A stretch of DNA of 64,000 nucleotides from the NCBI RefSeq assembly GCF_900109265.1, contig NZ_FNZM01000001.1, forward strand, positions 124,001-188,000, in the 5' to 3' direction. The notes beneath the pieces are model-generated. The model did not search any database and was not told where the DNA came from. It worked only from the letters and a program-made list of their open reading frames with translations. This document shows, one piece after another, positions 18,060 through 26,239 of this stretch. The stretch is from Paraburkholderia tropica. Its GTDB lineage: Bacteria > Pseudomonadota > Gammaproteobacteria > Burkholderiales > Burkholderiaceae. The translations under genes and the position numbers were made by a program. Numbering within the stretch: position 1 is the stretch's first letter; each line of letters begins with the position of its first letter.

Positions 18060-19535
18060 TCAGCCGCCGCGCGCCGCGACCGGCGACGATGCGACCACCT
18101 CGCCGCTTTCGCTCCAGCCGCCGCCGAGCGAGCGGTACAACGCGACCGCCGCGAGCGCGCGCTCGCGCTGCGCGTCGTTGAGCAGATCGGCATCGGCGAG
18201 CCAGGTTTGCTGCGCGCTCAGCACATCGAGAAAATCCGTCGCGCCGCCTTTGTAAAGCTGATTCGCGAGCTTGAGCGATTGCGCCGAAGCCGTCACGGCG
18301 TCGTGCAACTGCTGCGTCTGCGCGGCCGTGCTCACGAGGTCGGTGCGGCTGTCCTCCACTTCGCGCAACGCCTGCAACATCGTCTGCTGCAAATTCAGCT
18401 GCGATTCGCGCATGCGGCTTTCGCTCTGCGCGATATCGGCGCTGATGCGGCCCGCGTTGAAGATCGGGCTCGTCGCGCTCAGCGCCGCGCTGAAGAGGTT
18501 GTCGGTGAGCGTCGGCAGCCCGAGATACGAAGCCGCGAGCACGCCATCCGCGAGATTGAGCGAGAACTTCGGATACCGCTCCGCGCGCGCCACGCCCACT
18601 TCCGCCGCGCGCTGCTCGACCGTCGCGTAAGCGGCCTGCACGTCGGGGCGACGCAGCAGCGCTTCGGAAGGCAGCAGTTGCGGCACGCTCGCGGGCGCGG
18701 CCGGAATCGGCGCGGGCGTCGCGAGCGCGAGTTGCGCGACCGATTCCGGCGTGCGGCCCGTGTACACCGCAAGCAGATTCAGTTGATGATCGATGCTCGC
18801 CTGCGCGCGCGGAATCCGCGCCTGTAGTTCGCTCAACTGCGTTTGCGCACGCGTGACGTCGAGTTGCGTGGACAGCCCGTATTTCAGGCGATCCTGCGTG
18901 AGCTGCAAGGTGCGCTGACGTATCCCGACGTTGTCCTGAAGAATCTTCAGTTCCGCCTGCGCCCAGCGCAGATCGACATACGCTGACGCCGTATCCGCCG
19001 CCAGCGCGAGACGCACGGCGTCGAGCGCGTGTTGCTGACCGACGAGATTCGCCTGCGCCGCCAGCAGATCGAGCCGCTCGCCGCCGAACACATCGGGCGA
19101 CCAGCTCAGCGCGAGGCCCGCGCCCGCCTGCTTCACATAACCAAGCGGCGGCGGCGTGTTCTGCCGCGCATACGCACCCTGCGCCGTGAAGTCGAGTTGC
19201 GGCAGCAGCGCCGCGTGCTTCTGCGTCGTGATCGATTGCGCCTGCTTCACGCGCTCGGCGGCGGCCTGCAAGTCGAGATTGCCGCCCAGCACCGTGGCGA
19301 GCAGCGCGTCGAGCGTCGGGTCGTCGAATTGCGCCCACCAGGCGCGGGCGTCGATGGCGTCCTGCGGGGCGTCGATGCGCCACGCGGCGGGCGCGGTGAC
19401 GTGCACCGTCGCGGGCAGATCGGCGTGTTGCGCGGGCTGCACGGCGCAGGCCGCGAGCGCGGCGAGCGCGAGTGCCGAAAGCGTCGACCGCGCAAGACGG
19501 ATCGGCTTTAGAGGAGAAAGCGTCGAACGTGACAT
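18060..19535 (-). CDS. Outer-membrane efflux lipoprotein, NodT/OprM family
   Basis: The 491-residue protein is a TolC-like channel. A signal peptide ends in the lipobox LAAC (about residue 29), so it is an outer-membrane lipoprotein. The body has two repeated helical hairpin/beta segments with family motifs such as DAPQDAIDARAWWAQFDDP near the N terminus and RRPDVQAAYATVEQRAAEVG in the middle. It is the last gene of the marR-emrA-emrB-outer membrane channel operon and completes a three-part drug exporter across both membranes. Confidence 0.94.
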   Translation of the reverse strand: MSRSTLSPLKPIRLARSTLSALALAALAACAVQPAQHADLPATVHVTAPAAWRIDAPQDAIDARAWWAQFDDPTLDALLATVLGGNLDLQAAAERVKQAQSITTQKHAALLPQLDFTAQGAYARQNTPPPLGYVKQAGAGLALSWSPDVFGGERLDLLAAQANLVGQQHALDAVRLALAADTASAYVDLRWAQAELKILQDNVGIRQRTLQLTQDRLKYGLSTQLDVTRAQTQLSELQARIPRAQASIDHQLNLLAVYTGRTPESVAQLALATPAPIPAAPASVPQLLPSEALLRRPDVQAAYATVEQRAAEVGVARAERYPKFSLNLADGVLAASYLGLPTLTDNLFSAALSATSPIFNAGRISADIAQSESRMRESQLNLQQTMLQALREVEDSRTDLVSTAAQTQQLHDAVTASAQSLKLANQLYKGGATDFLDVLSAQQTWLADADLLNDAQRERALAAVALYRSLGGGWSESGEVVASSPVAARGG

Positions 19536-19598
19536 GGTGAACCTCGGAGATTCAATGCAAACTTCAGTGCAAACTTCGGTGCGAACTTGATTGCGGAC

Positions 19599-21236
19599 TC
19601 AATGCGCGTCCGGCGGCGGCGCGGCGGTCGTGATAGGCCGCGAAAACGCCACGCAGACAATCGCCACCACGAAGCACAGCGACAGCACGAAGAACGTATC
19701 GGAGAACGTCATGACGAGCGCTTCGCGCAGCACCAGCGCGTGCAGTTGCGCGAGTCCCGTTTGCGCGGCGTCGAGCGTGTTGCCCGCCATCGTCGACCAG
19801 TACGCGGTGCGTCCGGCGAGCAGGAGTTCGACTTGCGGCACGCCGTGCGTCACGCTCTCGTTCAGGCGCAGATAGTGAAAATTCAGGCGATCGTTGAGCA
19901 TCGTCGCGCTCACTGCAATGCCGATCGCGCCGCCCAGATTGCGCATCAGATTGAACAACCCGCTCGCCGATTTCAGCCGCGAAGGCGGCAGCGAGCCGAG
20001 CGACATCGTCACGATGGGCGGCACCGCGAATTGCTGGCCGATGCCGCGCAGCGCCTGCGGCAGCAGGAATTGCTGCCAGCCCCAATCGTGCGTGAGCGGC
20101 ACGTAGAGATAACAGCCGAGCCCGAAGCACACGAGCCCGAACAGCAGCAGCGCACGCATGCTGAAATAGCGCGTGGCGAACGCGTAGAAGCCGAGCGCGA
20201 TCAACTGGAACGCGCCCACCGAAAGCAGCGACAAACCGATCTGCAACGAGCTGAATCCGCGCACTTCCGCGAGAAACAGCGGCGTGAGAAACACGGCCAC
20301 GAAGATGCCGATGCCGGTCACGAACGACAGCACGCTGCCGATGCCGAAGTTGCGCACCGAGAGCGCGCGCAGATCGACGATCGGCTCTTTCGCGGTGAGC
20401 GCATGCACGATGAACAGAAAGCCGCCGATGGCCGCGATCCACGCGCAGAACACGATCGCGTCGTCGCCGAACCAGTTCTTGCGCGGCCCTTCTTCGAGCA
20501 CGTATTCGAGGCAGCCGAGAAACGCGCTCATCAGCACGATGCCGAGATAATCGCCGCGCTTGATCAACGAGAGATCGGGTTCGTCGATATGCACGTACTT
20601 CGGCACCAGTGCGGCCACGGCGATGCCGGGCACGAGGTTCAGATAGAACAGCCAGTGCCACGACCACTGGTCGGTGATCCAGCCGCCGATCACGGGGCCG
20701 AGCGTGGGCGCGAGCGAGGCCAGCGCGCCGATGGTCGTCGAGGCCACGATGCGCTGTTTGCCGGGAAACAGCACGAATGCCGTGGTGAACACGGTGGGAA
20801 TCATCGCGGCGCCGAGCGCGCCTTGCAGCGCGCGGAAGATGATCATCGAGTTGATGTCCCACGCGAGGCCGCACAGCATGCTCGTGATCGTGAACCCCAC
20901 CGCCGAGCCGACGAACAGCCAGCGCGTCGAGAACACTTTCGAGAGCCAGCCCGACATCGGAATCACCATGATTTCGGCGATCAGATACGCGGTCTGCACC
21001 CACGAGAGTTCGTCCTGGCTCGCGGACAGTCCGCCGCCGATATCGCGCAGCGACGAAGCGACGATCTGGATATCGAGCGTGGCCATGAAGAAGCCGATGC
21101 ACATCAGCGCGAACGCGAAAGCGCGCTGCGCCATCGGCTGTTCGTGCGGCTGAAGCGGGCGCGGCGCGGCTGCGTTCAGAGTCTCGCTTGCGGCCGCTGT
21201 GGGGCGCACTTCGAGTTCGGTGGTCGGGGCGTTCAT
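19599..21236 (-). CDS. emrB: DHA2-family MFS multidrug efflux permease, EmrB-like
   Basis: This 545-residue inner-membrane protein has 14 predicted transmembrane helices and DHA2 motifs (DIQIVASSLRDIGGGL in TM1, WVQTAYLIAEIMVIPMSGWL in TM2, RALQGALGAAMIPTVF in TM4). It exports hydrophobic compounds using the proton gradient. It starts 16 bases after emrA and is followed by the outer-membrane channel gene 63 bases on, forming an EmrAB-TolC-like tripartite pump. Drug range cannot be read from sequence. Confidence 0.95.
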   Translation of the reverse strand: MNAPTTELEVRPTAAASETLNAAAPRPLQPHEQPMAQRAFAFALMCIGFFMATLDIQIVASSLRDIGGGLSASQDELSWVQTAYLIAEIMVIPMSGWLSKVFSTRWLFVGSAVGFTITSMLCGLAWDINSMIIFRALQGALGAAMIPTVFTTAFVLFPGKQRIVASTTIGALASLAPTLGPVIGGWITDQWSWHWLFYLNLVPGIAVAALVPKYVHIDEPDLSLIKRGDYLGIVLMSAFLGCLEYVLEEGPRKNWFGDDAIVFCAWIAAIGGFLFIVHALTAKEPIVDLRALSVRNFGIGSVLSFVTGIGIFVAVFLTPLFLAEVRGFSSLQIGLSLLSVGAFQLIALGFYAFATRYFSMRALLLFGLVCFGLGCYLYVPLTHDWGWQQFLLPQALRGIGQQFAVPPIVTMSLGSLPPSRLKSASGLFNLMRNLGGAIGIAVSATMLNDRLNFHYLRLNESVTHGVPQVELLLAGRTAYWSTMAGNTLDAAQTGLAQLHALVLREALVMTFSDTFFVLSLCFVVAIVCVAFSRPITTAAPPPDAH

Positions 21237-21252
21237 GTCGGGTCCGTGGCGG

Positions 21253-22344
21253 TCATTGCGCGGCGGCGTGCTGCGCGCCGCTGTCCAGATGCACCTTCAC
21301 CGTCGCCGAGAGGCCCGGACGCAGCACGCCCTCCATGCCCGGCGGCACCTGCACGCGAATGCGCACCGGCACGCGCTGCACGATCTTCGTGAAGTTGCCG
21401 GTCGCGTTCTCGGGCGGCAGCACGCTGAAGGTCGCGCCCGTGGCCGGCGCAAGACTTTCGACGCGGCCATGCAGCGTGCCGCTCGCGGCGTCGAGTTCGA
21501 CGTCGGCGGCATCGCCCGCGTGCATCTTGCGGAGCTGATCCTCCTTGAAATTCGCGTCCACCCAAAGGTCCGACGCGGGCACCACGGTCAGCAGCGGCGC
21601 GGCCACGTTCGCGAGCATGCCCACCCGCGCCGTGCGATTGCCGATGAAACCGTCCACCGGCGCGCGGATCGTCGTGTAATCGACGTTGAGCGCCGCGAGA
21701 CGGCGGCTCGCTTCGGCGGTCGCCACGCGCGCCTGCGCGTCGACGATCTGCGCGGCCAGCACGTCGAGCTGACGCTGCGCGGCCAGCACCGCCGCTCCGC
21801 TTTTCGCGACCGAGGCCTGGGCTTTCGCGGCGTCGGCATCGGCGCGTTCGACGAGTTGATTCGACACCGCGTCGTCCTTCACGAGCGCGCGGTAACGCGT
21901 CTGGTCCTGCGCGCTGCGCGTGAGTTCGGCGTTCGAGGCGCGCGCCTCGGCCTGGCTCTGATTGATGACGGCGGCTTGCAGCGTGCGGCGCGCATCGAGT
22001 TCCGCCACGGCGGCGCGCGCGCTCGCGAGTTCGGCGTCGGCCTGCGCGAGCTTCGCGTCGTAGTCGCGCGCGTCGAGACGGATCAGCACCTGGCCGGCCT
22101 TCACGCGCTGGTTGTCCTGCACGTCGATTTCGGCGACAAAGCCGCTCACGCGCGGCGCCATCACCGTGACGTTGCCGCCCACGTAGGCGTCGTCGGTGGA
22201 TTGCACAAAGCGCAGCACGAGGAACCAGTAGCCCAGCGCCGCCGCGAGCGCGAGCGCCACGGCGCCGACTGCGAGGCGCATCCAGGGCAGACGCGCCCGT
22301 TCGCGCGGCGCGGCACCCGTGGCAGGAGTGGAAGGACTCGACAT
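21253..22344 (-). CDS. emrA: HlyD/EmrA-family membrane fusion protein
   Basis: The 363-residue adaptor has one N-terminal transmembrane helix (about 22-45), a biotinyl-lipoyl half motif after VMAPRVSGFVAEIDVQDNQ, a long coiled-coil hairpin (about 110-200) and the closing lipoyl half IRAPVDGFIGNRTARVG. It links EmrB to the outer-membrane channel. The ATG at 22344 has AGGTGA 5 bases upstream, and a MarR-type palindrome lies directly before that ribosome site, so repressor binding would affect expression of the pump genes separately from marR itself. Confidence 0.94.
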   Translation of the reverse strand: MSSPSTPATGAAPRERARLPWMRLAVGAVALALAAALGYWFLVLRFVQSTDDAYVGGNVTVMAPRVSGFVAEIDVQDNQRVKAGQVLIRLDARDYDAKLAQADAELASARAAVAELDARRTLQAAVINQSQAEARASNAELTRSAQDQTRYRALVKDDAVSNQLVERADADAAKAQASVAKSGAAVLAAQRQLDVLAAQIVDAQARVATAEASRRLAALNVDYTTIRAPVDGFIGNRTARVGMLANVAAPLLTVVPASDLWVDANFKEDQLRKMHAGDAADVELDAASGTLHGRVESLAPATGATFSVLPPENATGNFTKIVQRVPVRIRVQVPPGMEGVLRPGLSATVKVHLDSGAQHAAAQ

Positions 22345-22354
22345 GACGTTCACC

Positions 22355-22368
22355 TGTGTATATGCACT
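22355..22368. promoter_or_regulatory. MarR operator candidate upstream of emrA
   Basis: TGTGTATATGCACT is a near palindrome differing in two bases from TGTGCATATGCACA. It sits immediately upstream of the emrA ribosome site in the 73-base marR-emrA gap. Confidence 0.45.
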
Positions 22369-22417
22369 AATGAGAATAAAAAAATGCCGCAGCGTGATGA
22401 AACCGATGCGTACCAAC

Positions 22418-22945
22418 TCACACCGCCCGCGTGATGCGCAGCAATTCGCGCCTGAGCCACGCGGCGCGCTGCGCGCCGAAACGGCGCTCGAATTCGTCCT
22501 GCGCGGCGCGCCAATGCACGCCCGCTTCGTCCAGCCGCGCGCGCCCCGCCGCCGTGAGCGCAACCTGGCGGCGACGGCAATCCGCGCCTTGCGGCGCGTG
22601 CTCGCCGTCCGTTGCCGAATGTTTTGCCACCGCCAGATCGGCGACCAGACCGCTGCGCAGCAAGGGCCGCAGCGCGCGCACCAGCGTCGTGCGTTCCATC
22701 ACCATCGTGCGGGCGAGTTGCGCCATCGTCAGCGAGGGTTGGTCTTGCGCCGGGTCGGCCGGGTCCGTCGCGCCGAGCGCACCGAGTAGGCTGAACTGCG
22801 TGGGCGTGAGCCCCGCCGCGCTCAGATGCCGCTCGTAAAGCTGCGAAAGATGGCGCGCCGCCTGACGCACCGCGAAGCAGTCGTCGTGCTCCAGAGCGAG
22901 GGCGGAAAACGACTGCGCCGGCGAAGAACGGTCGGATGTGTGCAT
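22418..22945 (-). CDS. MarR-family regulator of the emr efflux operon
   Basis: This 175-residue MarR protein has the helix VRQAARHLSQLYERHLS, recognition region MVMERTTLVRALRPL, and a wing enlarged by an insertion of about 15 residues (AKHSATDGEHAPQGADCRRR) compared with its paralogue at 14353-14784. A second insertion rich in Asp/Pro (DPADPAQDQP) precedes the recognition helix. The ATG at 22945 is preferred over a GTG two codons upstream. The start codon lies inside a perfect TGTGC-N4-GCACA palindrome, so autorepression is very likely. It is the first gene of the emr operon. Confidence 0.92.
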   Translation of the reverse strand: MHTSDRSSPAQSFSALALEHDDCFAVRQAARHLSQLYERHLSAAGLTPTQFSLLGALGATDPADPAQDQPSLTMAQLARTMVMERTTLVRALRPLLRSGLVADLAVAKHSATDGEHAPQGADCRRRQVALTAAGRARLDEAGVHWRAAQDEFERRFGAQRAAWLRRELLRITRAV

Positions 22946-22952
22946 ACGCACA
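22939..22952. promoter_or_regulatory. MarR operator overlapping its own start codon
   Basis: TGTGCATACGCACA contains perfect 5-base inverted arms and is one base away from TGTGCATATGCACA. It overlaps the start of the marR reading frame, so a bound repressor would block transcription or initiation. Confidence 0.55.
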
Positions 22953-23069
22953 GATTAGACGGCCTGGCGGGCCGCCACAACTGCCGCGCGCGGCATCAAT
23001 TTATGACCGCGGCGGCAACAATCGCTGCGCAACGCGCTATGAAGCGGCTATGAAGCGCACGCTGAATTC

Positions 23070-24029
23070 TCAACCGACTTGCTGTGCCTGCGCATCGGCG
23101 AGCGCCTGAGTATGCGGCTGGGCGTGCGTGACACCGCCGAAAAACTCCGTCGCGTGATCGATGAAAGCGCGCACCTTGGCGGGCAGCAGCGTGCGCGAGG
23201 TGTACGCGAGACGGATCTCGATCTGCATGTCGCTGATCGGGAAGTCGTCGAGCAGCGTGACGAGGCGGCCCGCCGCCAGATCCGCCTGCACCAGCGCGAC
23301 CGGCAGAATGCCGATGCCGAAGCCTTCCAGCACCATCGCGCGATTGAACTCGGGATTGTTCGACGCGATCTCGTACTTCAGTTGCACGGTCACGTCGTCC
23401 TCGCCTTCGGGGCCGCGAAACGTGAGCGAGGGCTTGCGCAGCGACGGCGGCATCGGCACGAAGACGTGCTGCGCGAGATCGGCGGGATGGCGCGGCGTGG
23501 ACGTGGCCGCGAGATACGCGGGCGAGGTGACGAGCGCGAGCGGAATGCGTTCGAGCAGCTTCGTCACCGTGGTGTCGTTGTTGAGCATGAACGGCAGCAC
23601 GAGGCCGAGGTCGTAGCCGTCCGCGACCAGATCGACCTGGCGCTCGGTCAGCATCACGTCGAGCGTGACTTTGGGATGCGCGCGCTTGAAGCTCGAAATG
23701 AGCGGCACGAGCCGGTTCACCGTGGCCGTGGTGTGCGCGACGAGACGCAGCACGCCGTTGGCTTCGCGCGTCTGCTCGGTGGCGCCCGCCTCCAGCGCGT
23801 CGAGGTCGTCGAGCACGCGGCAGCAGCCGTCGTAGAAGCGCTCGGCGGCCTCGGTCAGCGACACCGCGCGCGTGGTGCGGTGAAACAGGCGGCTGCCGAG
23901 CCGCTTTTCCAGCCGCGCGATCGCGCGCGAGACGACCGGCGTGGCGAGGCCGTGCATGTCCGCGGCGCGCGTGAAGCTGCGCGCCTCGACCACGGAACGG
24001 AAGATCCGCAAGGTGTCGATATAGTCCAT
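23070..24029 (-). CDS. LysR-family transcriptional regulator
   Basis: The 319-residue protein begins MDYIDTLRIFRSVVEARSFT and has a LysR winged helix (HGLATPVVSRAIARLEKRLG) and effector domain. It belongs to the CrgA/DsdC-like branch in which the C-terminal lobe reads NPEFNRAMVLEGFGIGILP. Upstream in-frame starts lack a ribosome site. It is not divergent from any gene: the marR-emr operon lies downstream on the same strand and the winged-helix gene upstream, so its target cannot be inferred from position. Confidence 0.9.
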   Translation of the reverse strand: MDYIDTLRIFRSVVEARSFTRAADMHGLATPVVSRAIARLEKRLGSRLFHRTTRAVSLTEAAERFYDGCCRVLDDLDALEAGATEQTREANGVLRLVAHTTATVNRLVPLISSFKRAHPKVTLDVMLTERQVDLVADGYDLGLVLPFMLNNDTTVTKLLERIPLALVTSPAYLAATSTPRHPADLAQHVFVPMPPSLRKPSLTFRGPEGEDDVTVQLKYEIASNNPEFNRAMVLEGFGIGILPVALVQADLAAGRLVTLLDDFPISDMQIEIRLAYTSRTLLPAKVRAFIDHATEFFGGVTHAQPHTQALADAQAQQVG

Positions 24030-24129
24030 GGCGATGACGATGAAGTTCGAGCGAGTGTAATGCGCCGCGCGCAAACGCGCTTGACGTACTCGGCATACGC
24101 GACTTACGCGGCGCGTTCGTCCGCCGGGC

Positions 24130-24477
24130 TCAGTTCGCCCCTTCCGCGTCGCCGAACACCTCCAGACAGAACGCGCAGCCGTCTTCCGAAAGGCTCGCCC
24201 GGCCCGTGCCGTCCTCGGCGAGCGTGGTCACCACGAGGCCGCTGTCGACGAGTCCGGTCAAGTGGCGGCGCAAACCGCTCATCGGCACGCCCGCCTGCTT
24301 CGAGAGCTTGGCGAGCGACCACTCGCGTCCGGGCGTCTCGCGATGCGCGCGCCAGAGCTGTTCGAGGATCGAGACCAGCGCGGGATCGACATCGCCGTCC
24401 GCGCTGTCCTCCTCGTCGCGCGCGCCGTGGCTGCCGTTGCCGTTATGCAGATCGTCGTCCTTGTCTTCGTCGTGCAT
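24130..24477 (-). CDS. Small winged-helix protein
   Basis: The 115-residue product has an acidic, disordered N-terminal 30 residues, then a winged-helix domain (SLAKLSKQAGVPMSGLRRHLTGLVDSGLV). A GAGGAGA ribosome site precedes the ATG. It begins 11 bases after the MocR gene stop and must share its transcript. The helix pattern is of the IclR/ArsR/MarR type; no metal-binding cysteines are arranged as in ArsR, though one Cys pair (CAFC) occurs near the C terminus. It may be an accessory regulator to the MocR protein. Confidence 0.82.
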   Translation of the reverse strand: MHDEDKDDDLHNGNGSHGARDEEDSADGDVDPALVSILEQLWRAHRETPGREWSLAKLSKQAGVPMSGLRRHLTGLVDSGLVVTTLAEDGTGRASLSEDGCAFCLEVFGDAEGAN

Positions 24478-24488
24478 CGTGCGTCTCC

Positions 24489-26048
24489 TCAGGCCATCTT
24501 CGCGGCCAGCTCGCCGAGCGTCTTCAGCGCCGCCTCGGTCTGCGCGGTCCACGGATAGCTATAGTTCAGGCGAATGTAGTGGTGAAAGTCGTTGCGCATC
24601 GAAAACATATATCCCGGCCCGATGGTGATGCCCTGCGCGAGCGCGGCCTGATAGAGCCGCATCGAATCCACGCGCGGCGGCAGTTCGACCCACAGCACGT
24701 AGCCGCCCTGCGGATCGGACGTGCGCGTGCCCGCCGGAAAGAAACGTTCGACCATCGCCTTCATGAGCCGTGCCTGCTGCCGGTAGAAGCGCCGCAGACG
24801 ACGCAGATGACGGTCGTAGCCATCATGGCGCAGATAGTCCGCGAGCGCCACCTGCGGCACCGACGGCGTGGTGAGCGTGTTGAGGAACTTGAGCTTTTCG
24901 ACCTGCGCGCGATAGCGGCCCGGCATCGCCCAGCCGATGCGGTACGAGGCCGAGAGACTCTTCGAGAACGACGCGCAGTGCAGCACCAGCCCGCGCGTGT
25001 CGAACTGCTTGAGCGACGATGGCCGCGTATCGCCGTAATACAGCTCCTGATAGACGTCGTTCTCGATCACGGGCAGATCGTGCGCCTGCGCGATCTCCAC
25101 GAGCCGCGCCTTGCTGGCGTCCGGCATGCGAAAGCCCAGCGGATTCTGGAAGTTCGGCATCACCATGCAGGCCGCGACCTTCTGGCGCGCGAGCACGCGT
25201 TCGAGCGCGTCGAGGTCGATGCCGGTGTCCGGGTGCGTGCTCACTTCGATGGCGCGCATGCCCAGACGCTCGATCGCGTGGAGCATCGCGTAGTAGGTGG
25301 GCGATTCGACGGCCACCGTGTCGCCCGGACGCGCCACGGCCTGCAGGCTCAGGTTGATGGCCTCGGTCGCGCCCACGGTAATGACGATCTCGTCCGGGTC
25401 GATGGTCGCGCCGTTCTCCGCGTAGCGGCGCGCGATCTGGCGGATCAGCTCGGGATTGCCGGGCGGCAGGTCGTCGATCAGGTTCCAGCTCGCGTGACGC
25501 CGCGCGATAGCGTTCGCGTACTGATTGATGCGTCGCCACGGATACAGCGCCGGGTCCGGATACGGCGAGCCGAGCGGCACCGCGTCCTGCGCGCCGATGG
25601 TGCGCAGGGTGGAGAGCACGAGGCGGCTTACGTCCACGGGCGCGGGCGCCGAGGCCGGCGGCAAAGCGGGCGTCGCGGCCGCCGCGGCAGCGTTCCGGGA
25701 CGCGCCGCCCGGACGGCGCGCGCGGCCGTCGTGCGCCGCGCCGCCGCCTTCATGGCCCGCTTCGCCGCCGTTCTCCCGCCCGGCCTCGCCCGTCCCGCGC
25801 GCCAGCGGCCGCGCGCGCACGAAAAAGCCCGACTGCGGCCGCGACTCGATCACGCCCCGGCTTTCCAGCAGCGCATAGGCGTGCAGCACCGTCTTGATGC
25901 TGACGCCGTGCTGCTGGCTCGCGCGCCGCACCGACGGCACGCGCTCGCCCGGCCCGAACACGCCGCGCCGCACGGCGGCCTCGATGTCGTCGGCGAGTTG
26001 TTCGTAGCGGGTAATCGAGGAAGACGGCGAGGAAGGCGGCGCGGGCAT
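24489..26048 (-). CDS. MocR-type GntR/aminotransferase-fold regulator
   Basis: The protein (about 519 residues) fuses a GntR winged helix (residues 10-75, VPSVRRASQQHGVSIKTVLH) to a class I aminotransferase domain (from about 140) through an Ala/Gly/Pro-rich linker of about 65 residues. PLP features are visible: Asn/Asp in MPNFQNPLGF and IENDVYQELYYGD, and the lysine in SFSKSLSASYRIGW. MocR regulators use PLP-amino acid adducts as effectors. An upstream in-frame TTG at 26069 is possible. It is divergent from the YdeP-type oxidoreductase gene, its likely target, and is followed by a small winged-helix gene. Confidence 0.92.
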   Translation of the reverse strand: MPAPPSSPSSSITRYEQLADDIEAAVRRGVFGPGERVPSVRRASQQHGVSIKTVLHAYALLESRGVIESRPQSGFFVRARPLARGTGEAGRENGGEAGHEGGGAAHDGRARRPGGASRNAAAAAATPALPPASAPAPVDVSRLVLSTLRTIGAQDAVPLGSPYPDPALYPWRRINQYANAIARRHASWNLIDDLPPGNPELIRQIARRYAENGATIDPDEIVITVGATEAINLSLQAVARPGDTVAVESPTYYAMLHAIERLGMRAIEVSTHPDTGIDLDALERVLARQKVAACMVMPNFQNPLGFRMPDASKARLVEIAQAHDLPVIENDVYQELYYGDTRPSSLKQFDTRGLVLHCASFSKSLSASYRIGWAMPGRYRAQVEKLKFLNTLTTPSVPQVALADYLRHDGYDRHLRRLRRFYRQQARLMKAMVERFFPAGTRTSDPQGGYVLWVELPPRVDSMRLYQAALAQGITIGPGYMFSMRNDFHHYIRLNYSYPWTAQTEAALKTLGELAAKMA

Positions 26049-26239
26049 GGCAGAGGCAAACCAGGGCAAACGAAAGGCAAGGAAAAGGAAAGGACGGGCA
26101 ACACAAACCCCACCAGTCTATGGCAAATCGTCGCAACTGTATCCCTCGGCTTTCCGGATTTCTGTGATCACCGGGAGCACAGGAACACAGTAGTCTCGCC
26201 TCATCGGGCGAACCGCCCTCACGAATCCGAAGCCGAAGC

